Below, piece after piece: positions 23,189 through 32,959 of a DNA stretch of 64,000 bases (positions within the stretch are counted from its first letter, which is position 1; every line of letters begins with the position of its first letter). Made by a program: the position numbers and the translations under genes. The notes below the pieces were generated by a model. The model did no database searches and was not told where the DNA came from. It saw nothing but the letters and a program-made list of their open reading frames with translations. Source of the DNA: Mesostigma viride (Eukaryota > Streptophyta > Mesostigmatophyceae > Mesostigmatales > Mesostigmataceae). The stretch lies in contig RPFO01000764.1 of NCBI GenBank assembly GCA_009746045.1, forward strand, positions 113,501-177,500. The letters are read 5' to 3'.

Positions 23189-24592
23189 ATGGCGAATAAA
23201 CGCGCCTCGACGCAACGCAGCCTGGCGGCTGCGCTCGGCAATGAAAATACGTCTGCAGCTCCGGCTGCAGCTTTGCCATCAGGGCCGGAAGGCAGTGCTG
23301 CCACTAGTCGCGCACTGGTGGTCGTCCAGCACCCTCCCGGGCTTCCTGCCTCGCCTTCAGCCTCGCCTGAGCCAAAACGCAGCCGCCCAACCGAACCGAG
23401 CTGGTCTGAGCGCGATTTTGACGTTGACGGGTTATTTTCCACCTTCAACGATGCCAGACCCAGCTATTTCGACATGCCACCCCTCAAGATACTGGAGTTC
23501 GTGTTTTATGGGTCATACGCCTCCCTTCTCGACATGTGCCAACGCCTTCAACGCCTTTGCCGCTTCCACACTGGGCCTGACGGCCGGTTCACAATGCGAC
23601 AACATGCTGAGAACCTGGCCAGCTGGTCTCGCCCCCGTCTTCAGCTCGGCGCCCTCTTTTCCATCCTTGACCGCTCTGTCACGGACCTCTGGACCCCCTC
23701 CCCCTTGACCGAATCCACCTTCCTCCTCCACCTCCAAGCAACCATCTCACAGCACGTGACGCCCCTAGCCGCAGATGTGGCGGCAATGGGCGGCACGCTG
23801 GCTGCTGAGCTCCCCACCATCTCCACCGCCACTTCCAGCCTCCTCGCCTCCTCCACCGCCACCACCCCCACCTCCGACGCCATCACCGCCCAGCTCCGCG
23901 ACATCGACCAGCGTCTTAAGGACAACGCCATCGCTATCGAGGTTCTGCAGAACACCGCAGGCCTCACCGCCCAGGCGGTGAAGGACATTGCCGCCAAGCC
24001 AGCCCCGGCTGGCCTGGCCGGCGATGCTCCTCCCATCACCACCTGGGCGGACATGCTTAAGCAACATGCCACCTCCACCACCTCCGCCGTCGCAGCCCAG
24101 CTTCAACGGCAGACGCTTGACCTCCGCGAGGAGGCCGAGCTCGCCAAGCGCAGCCTCAACGTCATTGTCAAGAACTTCAAGATGGAGGAAGGTGAGAATT
24201 CCGAGAAGCTTTTGCGTGCGTTTGAGAGAGAAATCCTTGGTCGCATGGGCCTTAACGGTGAGATCGAGCTGGCCGCCCACCGCCTTCCCCGCGCGCGGGG
24301 TAAGGCAGGGCCGCCCCCGCTCCTTCTCACCTTTAAGACCCCGGCGGACAAGATTTCTTTTCTCAGACGCCGCAAGCGGCTCGAGAAGACTCTCTTCACC
24401 CTTGATGACGACTTGACCCTGGCGCAGCAACAACGGCGACGGGAGCTATGGCCGACCTACCTCCAGCTCCGGCAGACCAAGGCGGGACAGCCGGTGTACT
24501 GGAAGGGGGCGGCCATCTACGTCGGCCATAAGCCCTGGCAGGCGACCCACCCACCCCCCGCGGCCCCAGCGACTCCAGACGCCCCAGCTTAG
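23189..24592 (+). CDS. LINE ORF1-like protein (RNA-binding, RRM/CTD type)
   Basis: 467 residues. The N-terminus is Ala/Pro/Ser-rich. A central helical stretch (about 225-290, with AQLRDIDQRLKDNAIAIEVLQ) could form a coiled coil. About 320-365 carries RSLNVIVKNF, EGENSEKLLRAFEREIL and AAHRLPRARGKAGPP. About 365-455 carries LLLTFKTPADKISFLRRRKRL, DDDLT.AQQQRRRELWPT and PVYWKGAAIYVGH. This order matches L1-type ORF1p, an RRM-like domain followed by a basic C-terminal domain (I/VLVKF....DK..IL...R, then DLT..Q...R). In that family it binds element RNA as a multimer. The ATG follows the insertion junction; the stop leads straight into the 3' UTR. The ORF is intact, so this copy could still make protein. 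Confidence 0.75.
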   Translation: MANKRASTQRSLAAALGNENTSAAPAAALPSGPEGSAATSRALVVVQHPPGLPASPSASPEPKRSRPTEPSWSERDFDVDGLFSTFNDARPSYFDMPPLKILEFVFYGSYASLLDMCQRLQRLCRFHTGPDGRFTMRQHAENLASWSRPRLQLGALFSILDRSVTDLWTPSPLTESTFLLHLQATISQHVTPLAADVAAMGGTLAAELPTISTATSSLLASSTATTPTSDAITAQLRDIDQRLKDNAIAIEVLQNTAGLTAQAVKDIAAKPAPAGLAGDAPPITTWADMLKQHATSTTSAVAAQLQRQTLDLREEAELAKRSLNVIVKNFKMEEGENSEKLLRAFEREILGRMGLNGEIELAAHRLPRARGKAGPPPLLLTFKTPADKISFLRRRKRLEKTLFTLDDDLTLAQQQRRRELWPTYLQLRQTKAGQPVYWKGAAIYVGHKPWQATHPPPAAPATPDAPA

Positions 24593-25045
24593 GGGAATAT
24601 AGCAGTAGTAGTGTAGAATAGACCGTGGCCATGTACGTGTACGCCTCCTAGAGGCACTATCCCAGCTAAGCCACGCGCTTTACTTAATCATGTACATGTT
24701 TGCCTATGATGAGCCACACCCCAGATGATGCCTAGCTTTATTTAGTTCTGTTGTGCCTATGCAGGGAGTAACTCTCTGCTGAGACGCCAGGCCCTAGCTT
24801 CTTTGTATAGCTATGCTGATCTTCCCCCCCATGACAGGCTCCCCCTTCGCTGGGCATAGCTTGAAGATCATGGGGATGCAAGTGCCCTGGTGCACCTATA
24901 GAGCAAGGGTCCTTTACATCCCCACCCTTGCAGGAAGTAGCTTAGGATGTAGTGATAGGCCATATGCCCCCTCTCAAGGGCTATGTGCTACATATACTCC
25001 CAACGGAGTTATGTTACAATTCAATTCAATTCAATAGCCCAGAGA

Positions 25046-26996
25046 AGGGGCATATGGCCTATCATACATTCTAAGCTACTTCCTGCAAGGGTGGGAATGT
25101 AAAGGACCCTTGCTCTAGGTGCACCAGGGCACTTGCATCCCCATGATCTTCAAGCTATGCCCAGCGAAGGGGGAGCCTGTCATGGGGGGGAAGATCAGCA
25201 TAGCTATACAAAAAAGCTAGGGCATGGCGTCTCAGCAGAGAGTTACTCCCTGCATGGGCACAACAGAACTAAATAAAACTAGGCATCATCTGGAGTGTGG
25301 CACATCATAGGCACACATGTACATGATTAAATAAAGCGCGTGGCTTAGCTAGGATAGTGCATCTAGGAGGCGTACATGTACATGGCTACGGTCTATCTAC
25401 TCTACACTACTACTGCTGTATTCCCCTAAGCTGGGGCGCGTCTGGAGTTGCTGGGGCCGCGGGGGGGGGGGTCGCCTAGTGCCAGGGCTTGTGGCCGACG
25501 TAGATGGCCGCCCCCTTCCAGTACACCGGCTGCCCCGCCTTGGTCTGCCGGAGCTGGAGGTAGGTCGGCCATAGCTCCCGTCGCCGTTGTTGCTGCGCCA
25601 GGGTCAAGTCGTCATCAAGGGTGAAGAGAGTCTTCTCGAGCTGCTTGCGGCGTCTGAGAAAAGAAATCTTGTCCGCCGGGGTCTTAAAGGTGAGAAGGAG
25701 CGGGCCGGCGGCCCTGCCTTACCCCGCGCGCGGGGAAGGCGGTGGGCGACCAGCTCGATCTCACCGTTAAGGCCCATGCGACCAAGGATTTCTCTCTCAA
25801 ACGCACGCATAAGCTTCTCGGAATTCTCACCTTCCTCCATGGTGAGGTTCTTGACAATGACGTTGAGGCTGCGCTTGGCGAGCTCGGCCTCCTCGCGGAG
25901 GTCAAGCGTCTGCCGTTGGAGCTGGGCTGCGACGGCGGAGGTGCATGGTGGAGGTGGTATGTTGCTAAGCATGTCCGCCCAGGTGGGGATGGGAGGAGCA
26001 TCGCCGGCCAGGCCAGCCGGGGCTGGCTTGGCGGCAATGTCCTTCACCGCCTGGGCGGTGAGGCCTGCGGTGTTCTGCAGAACCTCGATAGCGATGGCGT
26101 TGTCCTTAAGACGCTGGTCGATGTCACGGAGCTGGGCGGTGATGGCGTCGGAGGTGGAGGTGGTGGCGGTGGAGGAGGCGAGGAGGGTGGAGGTGGCGGT
26201 GGAGATGGTGGAGGTGGCGGTGGAGAGGAGGGGGAGCTCGGCAGCCAGCGTGCTGCCCATGACCGCCACATCTGCTGCGATGGGGGCCACGTGCTGCTCG
26301 AGGGCCTCCTGGAGGAGTGAGCGGATGGAGGATTCGGTTAAGGTGGTGGTGAGGGGCTTCACGGGGGGCCAAAGCTCCGAGATGGAGCGTCCAAGGAGGG
26401 AAAAGAGAGCGAATTCCTGGAGGATGGGGCGGCGGAGGCTGGGAAAGTGGTTGAAAGAGGAGACGCGATTCAGGCGAGGATCAAAGAGGCGACCTCGGAT
26501 GAAGAGCTGCTTGCACAATTCAACAAGCGAGGCGTGTGATCCAAAAAACACGCAGGCCAGGATGCGTTCCTCGGTAAACTTGTCCAAGAAGTCGGGCTGG
26601 CGGGCTTCGGCTACAAAGTCGATCTCGACCCAGCTCGGCTCGGCAGGGCGACTGCGCTTGGGACGTTCAGGCGACGCTGCTGGCGAGGCGGGCTCAGCAG
26701 GGGGCTGCCAGGCGACCACTAGAGCTTGGCTAAGTGGCGCCGCTGCCTTCTGGGCCGGGTGGCGAAGCTGCAGCCGGGGCTGCAGACGTATTTTCATTGC
26801 TGAGCGCAGCCGCCAGGCTGCGTTGCGTCGAGAGGCGTTTGCTCATCGTATAGTGCGTTATAGCTTCGGAAAATTATATCAGCATGTGCGTCTAAGAAAG
26901 ACGAAGCGATTGTGAGATTCACAGCTGAATTCGGTGCTCAAACGTGAAAGTTATGAGCTCCGACAGCCATGGCTACCTCGTGGCTCGTGGCTCGTC
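25046..26996 (-). mobile_element. HAL1-like half-LINE, copy 2 (older, split by copy 1)
   Basis: Same layout as copy 1 on the opposite strand: 5' leader near 26996-26850, ORF1 remnant 26846-25426, then 3' UTR. The 3' end continues at 21184-21250, on the other side of the copy 1 insertion, ending in a TTAATTAA-type tail. Copy 1 therefore jumped into the 3' UTR of copy 2. The pair sits tail to tail and will form a large imperfect inverted repeat. Confidence 0.75.
25426..26846 (-). pseudogene. ORF1-like gene of HAL1-like copy 2, frameshifted
   Basis: Starts MSKRLSTQRSLAAAL, parallel to copy 1. An extra T after GCCACT (around codon 38) creates an early TAG. A second net +2 change in GGGCCGCCGGCCCGC (about 25705-25715) throws the last 80 codons out of frame. 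Between the two lesions a 397-codon frame remains and aligns with copy 1, with extra residues in the Ser/Thr/Ala-rich stretch. It is clearly dead as ORF1. Confidence 0.7.
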
Positions 26997-26999
26997 ACA

Positions 27000-28490
27000 G
27001 TGCGTGTGACCACGCGCATGTGCGTGTGCGTGTATAGACCCCATGGGTCGCGACAAAGTCGGCCCGGGTGCGGCGGAATAACACATCAGCCACGGTGCGA
27101 GTGCATGAGGGCGAGAGACAGGCGCTGCCGCCATTGAATACGAAGTCTGTCTGACCACGTGCGGGCAGACCACGGGGCGGTCTGACCCGGCCTCGAGGTC
27201 GAGACGGTCTTCACAGCGCTGGTAGCACTCGTGGAAAAACTCCGGACGCCGTCTTGGGGCCCATGGCCCCGAACTCCTCAAGGACAATTAAAGGGGATGA
27301 CCCGGTGGGGCCCCACATTCCCATAGGAGACGAAGTTGTCGCGCTCAGCCACAGCGGCTGCAGCGCCCGGCATCCACAGCCGCCCGGAGGATGTGGCGAC
27401 CGGAGAGCAGCCGAGCCACGGAGACATTGATGAGCAGGTGGCAAACCTGCCCATCGTAGTCAAGCACGGTAATGTCGGGGCGGTGGTTGGGTGAGTAGAG
27501 GGCGGCCCCATCCACGTCCTCGCACAAGTTTGATGGTGGAGTGGGGAAAGACCGACCGAACCATATGGCACACACCACCCGGAGGAGAGCCGGGTATGCA
27601 TGGAGATAGAGGAACCAGTTCTAGTTCTGCTGGCCACCCATGCACGCGATGTAGTGGGTCCTGGCAGTTGGATCGAGAGCAAGCCCGCAGCTGCCGCATG
27701 CATGCAGGACGCACCCGCCGTGATGCATGAGACGGGGTGCTTTGCCGGCCGGGGTGATTTGCCGGCCATCTTGCCCGCACAGACCAGGTGGATACCGATG
27801 TGGGCCCTGCCGGGGGGCTTAAGACGGGCCAACCAGGTAGACACCTCCTCCTATGGCAGGGTCCCCTTGTCCTGGGCGCCATCGCAACCCACTGGCAAAC
27901 TTGCGCGCGCCGGGCACCGGCGCGGCGCGACCCGGACCTTAGTATGTGACACAACTGCTTGAAGATGCAGGGCTTCTGGGACTATCCGTACTCCGCGCCC
28001 GCATGATTGACAATTAGGAGAAATGGGCCAGCTGCCATCTGCGATAAGCACCTTCCCGAGGGGTATGCTCCTGCTTTCTCCCCACGGGCCCCCCGGCCCG
28101 TTGCTAGCCAGGGTAGAAGTCCGCAGGTGGAGGTTATTGGTCCTGAGGATAGCCGCTACACTATGTACCGCCTCGTCTGCCATTACAGTAGAGGACAGCT
28201 CGGATGAGGATTACATCCCCATCTAGTGCTTAACGGTTGGGGGATGATGCAGACGATATTTGTTTAAACTTTTGTGTAATTGTTTTTCTAATGAGATTAG
28301 CATAGTATACTCCGTGGCATGCCTTTGCGCATGACACGTGCAAAGTACTTACTTACTTACTTAGACGGGGTGCGGGGCAAACATCTGGTGGTGGAGGGCG
28401 ATGGTGTAAATTAAGGGCCGCAACCAGCGTGAACAAAGGGTTCATGGAGAGGGCGCGCAGGAATGCGGCCCCCACGCTCCCCTCATGGGC
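27000..28490 (-). pseudogene. Retroelement ORF remnant with C-terminal endonuclease-like motif, interrupted
   Basis: Read on the minus strand from 28490: an ALSMNPLFTLVAAL stretch, a CGSCG..LD...HYIAC zinc-knuckle-like motif, then NHRPDITVLDYDG followed by CHLLINVSVARLL, an alanine-rich helix, and PLIVLEEFGAMG...FFHECYQRCEDRLDLE. The Cys/His cluster followed by RPD....D is typical of restriction-like endonuclease tails of some non-LTR elements. Stops and frameshifts break it (frames change near 27345 and 27280). LINE 27741-28362 is inserted in the middle. A tail fragment of the same kind lies at 19664-19870. Family name uncertain. Confidence 0.55.
27741..28362 (+). mobile_element. 5'-truncated LINE (family B), second copy with TSD
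   Basis: Flanked by AGACGGGGTGC at 27730-27740 and 28363-28373, with an ACTT-repeat tail. It aligns with 20510-21085 nearly base for base. It carries several 2-7 bp insertions, for example in GACCTTAGTATGTG versus GACCTATGTG and GACAATTAGGAG versus GACAAGGAG, which destroy the frame. Confidence 0.85.
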
Positions 28491-29130
28491 ATTACATTTC
28501 CACAATCATTGCATACCATCTAGCTGGCAAACTAAATAATACATGAAGGTCATAAAGAGCACACCATGGTTGTCAGGATCCCATCGTTGGTAGGCAACAG
28601 TCGTCACCCCAACGGTACTATCTACATGACTTATGATGATAGTCTCACACTAGGCAGAAAAGCAATAAACAGCTCATGTTGTGGCAAACCGGGTTCAAGC
28701 TTAATTGGCGGTATCTGCAATGGCCATATACACTTGATGGGCAAGATCTTGATGGGCAGGAAAAAATGTGCACTTACAAGAAACAAGCATGCAAGAAAAA
28801 AAGTCAAGCTATAGACCTATAGTTAGTTCAATAAAACGGGGGTAGTTGGCTCGTTCTTGGATACCCAGGGTAGAAACATGCAAGTTTGAACCACTATGTG
28901 TGCACACCGCATTGACAGAAATCAATGAGCAAGATCACTTCCAAAGGTCACCACAGTTGGTATGATACCAACTGTCAGACAACAATTAAGCTGGGGCCGG
29001 CAGGATAAAAGCTGTCAACGTAGTTGAGGACATCATGCATGGTAATGTATAAGAATTGCAGGCATACATTGCATTGTAAGTATACAAAATAGATCGTCAG
29101 AAGCAACTAAGTATCCGCCATGACTTAGTA
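28491..29130. other. Unassigned stretch
   Basis: I recognise no gene, repeat or RNA here. The longest frame (plus, 28566-28814, 82 codons) has no family resemblance that I can see. Confidence 0.4.
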
Positions 29131-29133
29131 GTA

Positions 29134-29343
29134 TTAACTGCAGGCTTGACCAGTACGTTGTGACAGAGATGGCACAGTAGGAGGACCTGGGTTACTCTGC
29201 ACGTCCAAAATATTTGAGGCCATTACAGTTGGAGACGAAACATGAACCAGGCAAGCATATACAAAGAAAAGCCTGAGCCGACAGTCGCATGTAACTGAAA
29301 TAACACGCGTTTGCCCTAACACAGAAACTAAGGACATTAACAA
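29134..29343 (-). pseudogene. Short ORF with a 2A-like DVQSNPGP motif
   Basis: 69 codons with a hydrophobic stretch, then ILDVQSNPGPPTV. The core resembles the 2A ribosome-skipping signature D-V/I-E-x-N-P-G-P, with Q in place of E. 2A-like peptides are known at the N-termini of some non-LTR retrotransposon ORFs. The ORF ends soon after, so this is probably a truncated 5' end of an element. Low confidence. Confidence 0.3.
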
Positions 29344-29945
29344 CTATCACTAATGACGGGATACCGTCGGCAGAAAAGAAATGAGGAAATATTTACCTCC
29401 ACGCCACCCATTATAAGCAACATCATAAGAAGAAGCCTTCATGGCAAATTGCCATCCGACTTCTTGTTCCAGACAGTTAGATGCAGCCAGTAGCAGAGGC
29501 CCTGCAGCTCACGAACGCGGGTTCGCCATTGCTGTCCAGATCAGACTCCTCGTGGCTCCAAACAAACACCTTTGCTTAAAGAAAAGCCTGAGCCGACAGT
29601 CGCATGTAACTGAAATAACACGCGTTTGCCCTAACACAGAAACTAAGGAAATTAACAACTATCACTAATAATGAAGTATACTTCCGTCGTATAGTGTACG
29701 TGAAAAGTATAGTGACGAAAAGTATAATACCGTCGGCAGAAAAGAAATGAGGAAATATTTACCTCCACGCCACCAATTATAATAATAAGCAACATCATAA
29801 GAAGAAGCCTTCATGGCAAATTGCCATCCGACTTCTTGTTCCAGACAGTTAGATGCAGCCAGTAGCAGAGGCCCCAGCTCACGAACGCGGGCTCACCATT
29901 GCTGCTGTCCAGATCAGACTCCTCGTGGCTCCAAACAAACACCTT
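29265..29945. repeat. Imperfect tandem duplication (about 310 and 360 bp)
   Basis: The sequence from AAAGAAAAGCCTGAGCCGAC through AAACAAACACCTT occurs twice in direct tandem (29271-29576, 29579-29945). The second copy has about 48 extra bases (around 29665-29725, GTATAGTG/AAGTATAAT motifs) plus a few 2-6 bp changes such as TTATAAGC versus TTATAATAATAAGC. No gene is recognised. Confidence 0.8.
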
Positions 29946-30052
29946 CTTTGCAGCCTGAAACACGGTCCCGCATCCTAGCTCTCTGCAGCCTCAAGCACCC
30001 GCGTCCTCTTTGCAGCCTCGAGCACCCGCAATACGTCTCGACAGCCTCCAGT

Positions 30053-31269
30053 TACGTTAAATAATGCCGGAACCTTTTGCCGCCTGAGGCAAATCGGGCC
30101 GGAACACTATTTTGCCCGGAATAACCACTTCCGAGCACCCAAGTTAATTCGGCCGAATTAACTTGGGTGCTCGGAAGTGGTTATTCCGGGCAAAATAGTG
30201 TTCCGGCCCGATTTGCCTCAGGCGGCAAAAGGTTCCGGCATTATTTAACGTAGCTAAAACCTGGCCTCGTGGAGGGGGGACGAAGAGCCCGAGACATCCG
30301 CCTAGGCCGCTGAGCACGCACCACTAAATGCGCCGGAGCTGCCTCAGTGAGGATTCGAACCCCTGACCTCCAAGGTGCACAGGTTTTAGTTACGTTAAAT
30401 AATGCCGGAACCTTTTGCCGCCTGAGGCAAATCGGGCCGGAACACTATTTTGCCCGGAATAACCACTTCCGAGCACCCAAGTTAATTCGGCCGAATTAAC
30501 TTGGGTGCTCGGAAGTGGTTATTCCGGGCAAAATAGTGTGACGGACCGATTTGCCTCAGTGGGCAAAAGGTTCCGGCATTATTTAACGTAACTAAAACCT
30601 GGCCTCGTGGAGGGGGGACGAAGAGCCCGAGACATCCGCCTAGGCCGCTGAGCACGCACCACTAAATGCGCCGGAGCTGCCTCAGTGAGGATTCGAACCC
30701 CTGACCTCCAAGTTGCACAGGTTTTAGTTACGTTAAATAATGCCGGAACCTTTTGCCGCCTGAGGCAAATCGGGCCGGAACACTATTTTGCCCGGAATAA
30801 CCACTTCCGAGCACCCAAGTTAATTCGGCCGAATTAACTTGGGTGCTCGGAAGTGGTTATTCCGGGCAAAATAGTGTTCCGGCCCGATTTGCCTCAGGCG
30901 GCAAAAGGTTCCGGCACTATTTAACGTAACTAAAACCTGTGCACCTTGGAGGTCAGGGGTTCGAATCCTCACTGAGGCAGCTCCGGCGCATTTAGTGGTG
31001 CGTGCTCAGCGGCCTAGGCGGATGTCTCGGGCTCTTCGTCCCCCCTCCACGAGGCCAGGTTTTAGTTACGTTAAATAGTGCCGGAACCTTTTGCCGCCTG
31101 AGGCAAATCGGGCCGGAACACTATTTTGCCCGGAATAACCACTTCCGAGCACCCAAGTTAATTCGGCCGAATTAACTTGGGTGCTCGGAAGTGGTTATTC
31201 CGGGCAAAATAGTGTTCCGGCCCGATTTGCCTCAGGCGGCAAAAGGTTCCGGCACTATTTAACGTAACT
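30053..31269. repeat. Array of four about 200-220-bp palindromes with a tRNA-like spacer
   Basis: Four near-perfect palindromes lie at 30053-30252, 30381-30600, 30719-30938 and 31064-31269, each centred on AATTCGGCCGAATT. Each arm is about 100-110 bp with no loop. Between them lie three copies of a 118-bp spacer (30263-30380, 30601-30718, 30939-31056); the third is inverted relative to the first two. Each spacer contains a B-box-like GGTTCGAATCC with a plausible T-arm (AGGTCAGGGGTTCGAATCCTC). Palindrome 2 has changes on one arm only. It should extrude as cruciforms, and its transcripts would be long hairpins. It looks like a foldback-type repeat. Confidence 0.9.
30939..31056 (+). other. tRNA-half-like spacer with internal B box (inverted copy)
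   Basis: Reads GTGCACCTTGGAGGTCAG, then GGTTCGAATCCTCACTGAGG, which looks like the variable loop and T-arm of a tRNA. No matching D-arm or acceptor stem precedes it, because upstream is palindrome arm. I therefore do not call a functional tRNA. A SINE-like or tRNA-derived origin is likely. Confidence 0.45.
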
Positions 31270-31905
31270 CCTCCATGCAGCACCCGCTTCATGTCTGCAG
31301 CCTTAGTAGGCGGTTTCATTCAGGCATAAGTATACGTTGGTGATCAAGCCAGCAAGACAACTACAACAATCAGTAAGACGCCCTTCATCATGATGCATGA
31401 AAGCAGTGACTATAACACATGTGTACGCATGAAGGCACTTATACATACCTACCAAAGCTGCATGCACGGCGATGAATTAGACGGCACCAATACATACCAA
31501 AGGCACATGACAATAAATAAAAAAATTTCAGCAGTACGTTGCGAAAAGAACGCACCTGCGCCTTCCTGTTTTGGATCAGGTACCGGGCATGCCGGCTGCC
31601 CTCTGCGGCATGCATGCTGCATGCTGTCCCCGCAGCGGCGCAGCCTGCCCTTCCCTTTCTCTTTCTTTCCCCGGCTTCTGTCCCTTTTGGGAATGCTTCG
31701 ACTGCTAATTGCCTCGCTTGGGTCGCTGCCTACCTGTCGACTTAATTTCCCATCGCCACAGCGCAAATCGCCATGCAGCAGACTCCGGCTTAGAGCGACT
31801 CTTCCCGTCGCAGACATTGCCGCCCTTGCAAATTACATATGGTGCGCGGGTCATATCGAGGCAGGCTGCGGTGCATATAGTACTTCCTGTCTTTACGCCC
31901 GTGAC

Positions 31906-32425
31906 TCATAGTGGTAACATTAATGGAGGACGGATCGAGGGCCCCTTCGATCCTCGGAGGGCCACTTCCTCCCACGCCACTTCCTCCACTTCAGCGGCGA
32001 CTTCCTCGCCTGCATCAATCCGTGCACGTGCGCACACGTCGCAAAATGGTGCAAGAGGCCTGAGATTATCTGCCCGGTGCAGGTTACGCAGGTCCGATCC
32101 CCCGGCAACGCGGCATCCGGCAATGAGAGTGCCGGGCCGGGCACAATTGTGTCCACATTTCCTCTCTCCACCGCCGTCGTAGTAGTGCATGGTCATGCAG
32201 AATGATGGAAGACGAAAGACACCGGGCCAATCCCTCGATCCACTAATTCCGCGGCCACCTCCTCTCCTGCATGGGTCACTGCAGTCCGAGGTCGCTCGCA
32301 TACCACGCAAAATGGCGCGAGAGGCGGATTGTCTAGCGTGCAGCTCCTGCAGGCCCAAGGCCCTGATGCGGCATCCGGATCGTACTTAACCCGCCTGCAC
32401 ATGTGCGATCGGCTTTTCTGCACAT
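31906..32425 (-). pseudogene. Duplicated RanBP2-type zinc-finger segment, second copy frameshifted
   Basis: First unit (about 32330-32410): GPWACRSCTLDNPPLAPFCVVCERPR, fitting W-x-C-x2-C-T-x3-N-x6-C-x2-C of RanBP2-type fingers, followed by GEEVAAEL. Second unit (about 31980-32110): RTCVTCT in one frame and DNLRPLAPFCDVCARAR then GEEVAAEV in the next, so one base is gained or lost inside the finger. RanBP2-type fingers bind RNA or ubiquitin. Whether exons of a host gene or a decayed duplicate remain cannot be told here. Confidence 0.45.
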
Positions 32426-32959
32426 GTATGTGCGATTCGGAACAAGCCATATGAGGCAAGTATTTTAATTATTCCTTTTAGGTACCCACCGAAAGTCGTA
32501 TGTGAGCACGCACGTTGCACGTTTGGCGAAATTTCCCCTAGTTTTAGGCTCGAGTGCCGATTGCCTACCTTCCCTGCCTGCCCTGCCCCGGAGGCAGGTG
32601 GTCACTATTGTATAACTCGCGGTTCCATCGTACGGGACCGGATATGGTCCATATATGACAACTCCTCGTACGCCGTACGGTGCGCGAAATCCCTCGCATG
32701 GGCGACAAAATTCCTTCATATATACGGTCCATGACAACATCCTACACTGTTTCGGTTCTCTCAGTTTCCATTACGCAATTTTAGGTACATACCGCGATGT
32801 GATTCCACGGTATACTTGGGTATCGAAAAGGACTGAACCAGTCGCAAAAAATATACACTCAAACACCATGCAAACACAGCCATTTTCGATGATTGAGTGT
32901 GGTGGGGTACTGCAGATTAATTGCTATCAGTGGATACTCGAGTGTTGGACCCACCCAGG

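Larger units (their letters stand above)
21251..25033 (+). mobile_element. HAL1-like half-LINE, copy 1 (5'UTR-ORF1-3'UTR, no reverse transcriptase)
   Basis: The insertion is bounded by the 12-bp duplication ATAGCCCAGAGA at 21239-21250 and 25034-25045, and ends in an ATTCAATTCAATTCAA tail. The element comprises a 5' leader (21262-21410), an ORF1-type gene (23189-24592) and about 430 bp of 3' UTR. There is no room for a reverse transcriptase. Copy 2 has the same architecture, so the loss predates both. The leader is interrupted by a 1.77-kb insertion (21411-23182). This design matches mammalian HAL1 half-LINEs in principle: ORF1 kept, ORF2 lost, mobility borrowed. Confidence 0.75.

Noticed and set aside
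30953-30995. Functional tRNA gene
   Set aside because: Only a T-arm/variable-loop half is seen. The 5' half is replaced by palindrome arm, so no cloverleaf can form.
30053-31269. CRISPR array (repeat-spacer alternation)
   Set aside because: Units are 200-bp palindromes and spacers are copies of one sequence. The host is eukaryotic and there are no cas genes.
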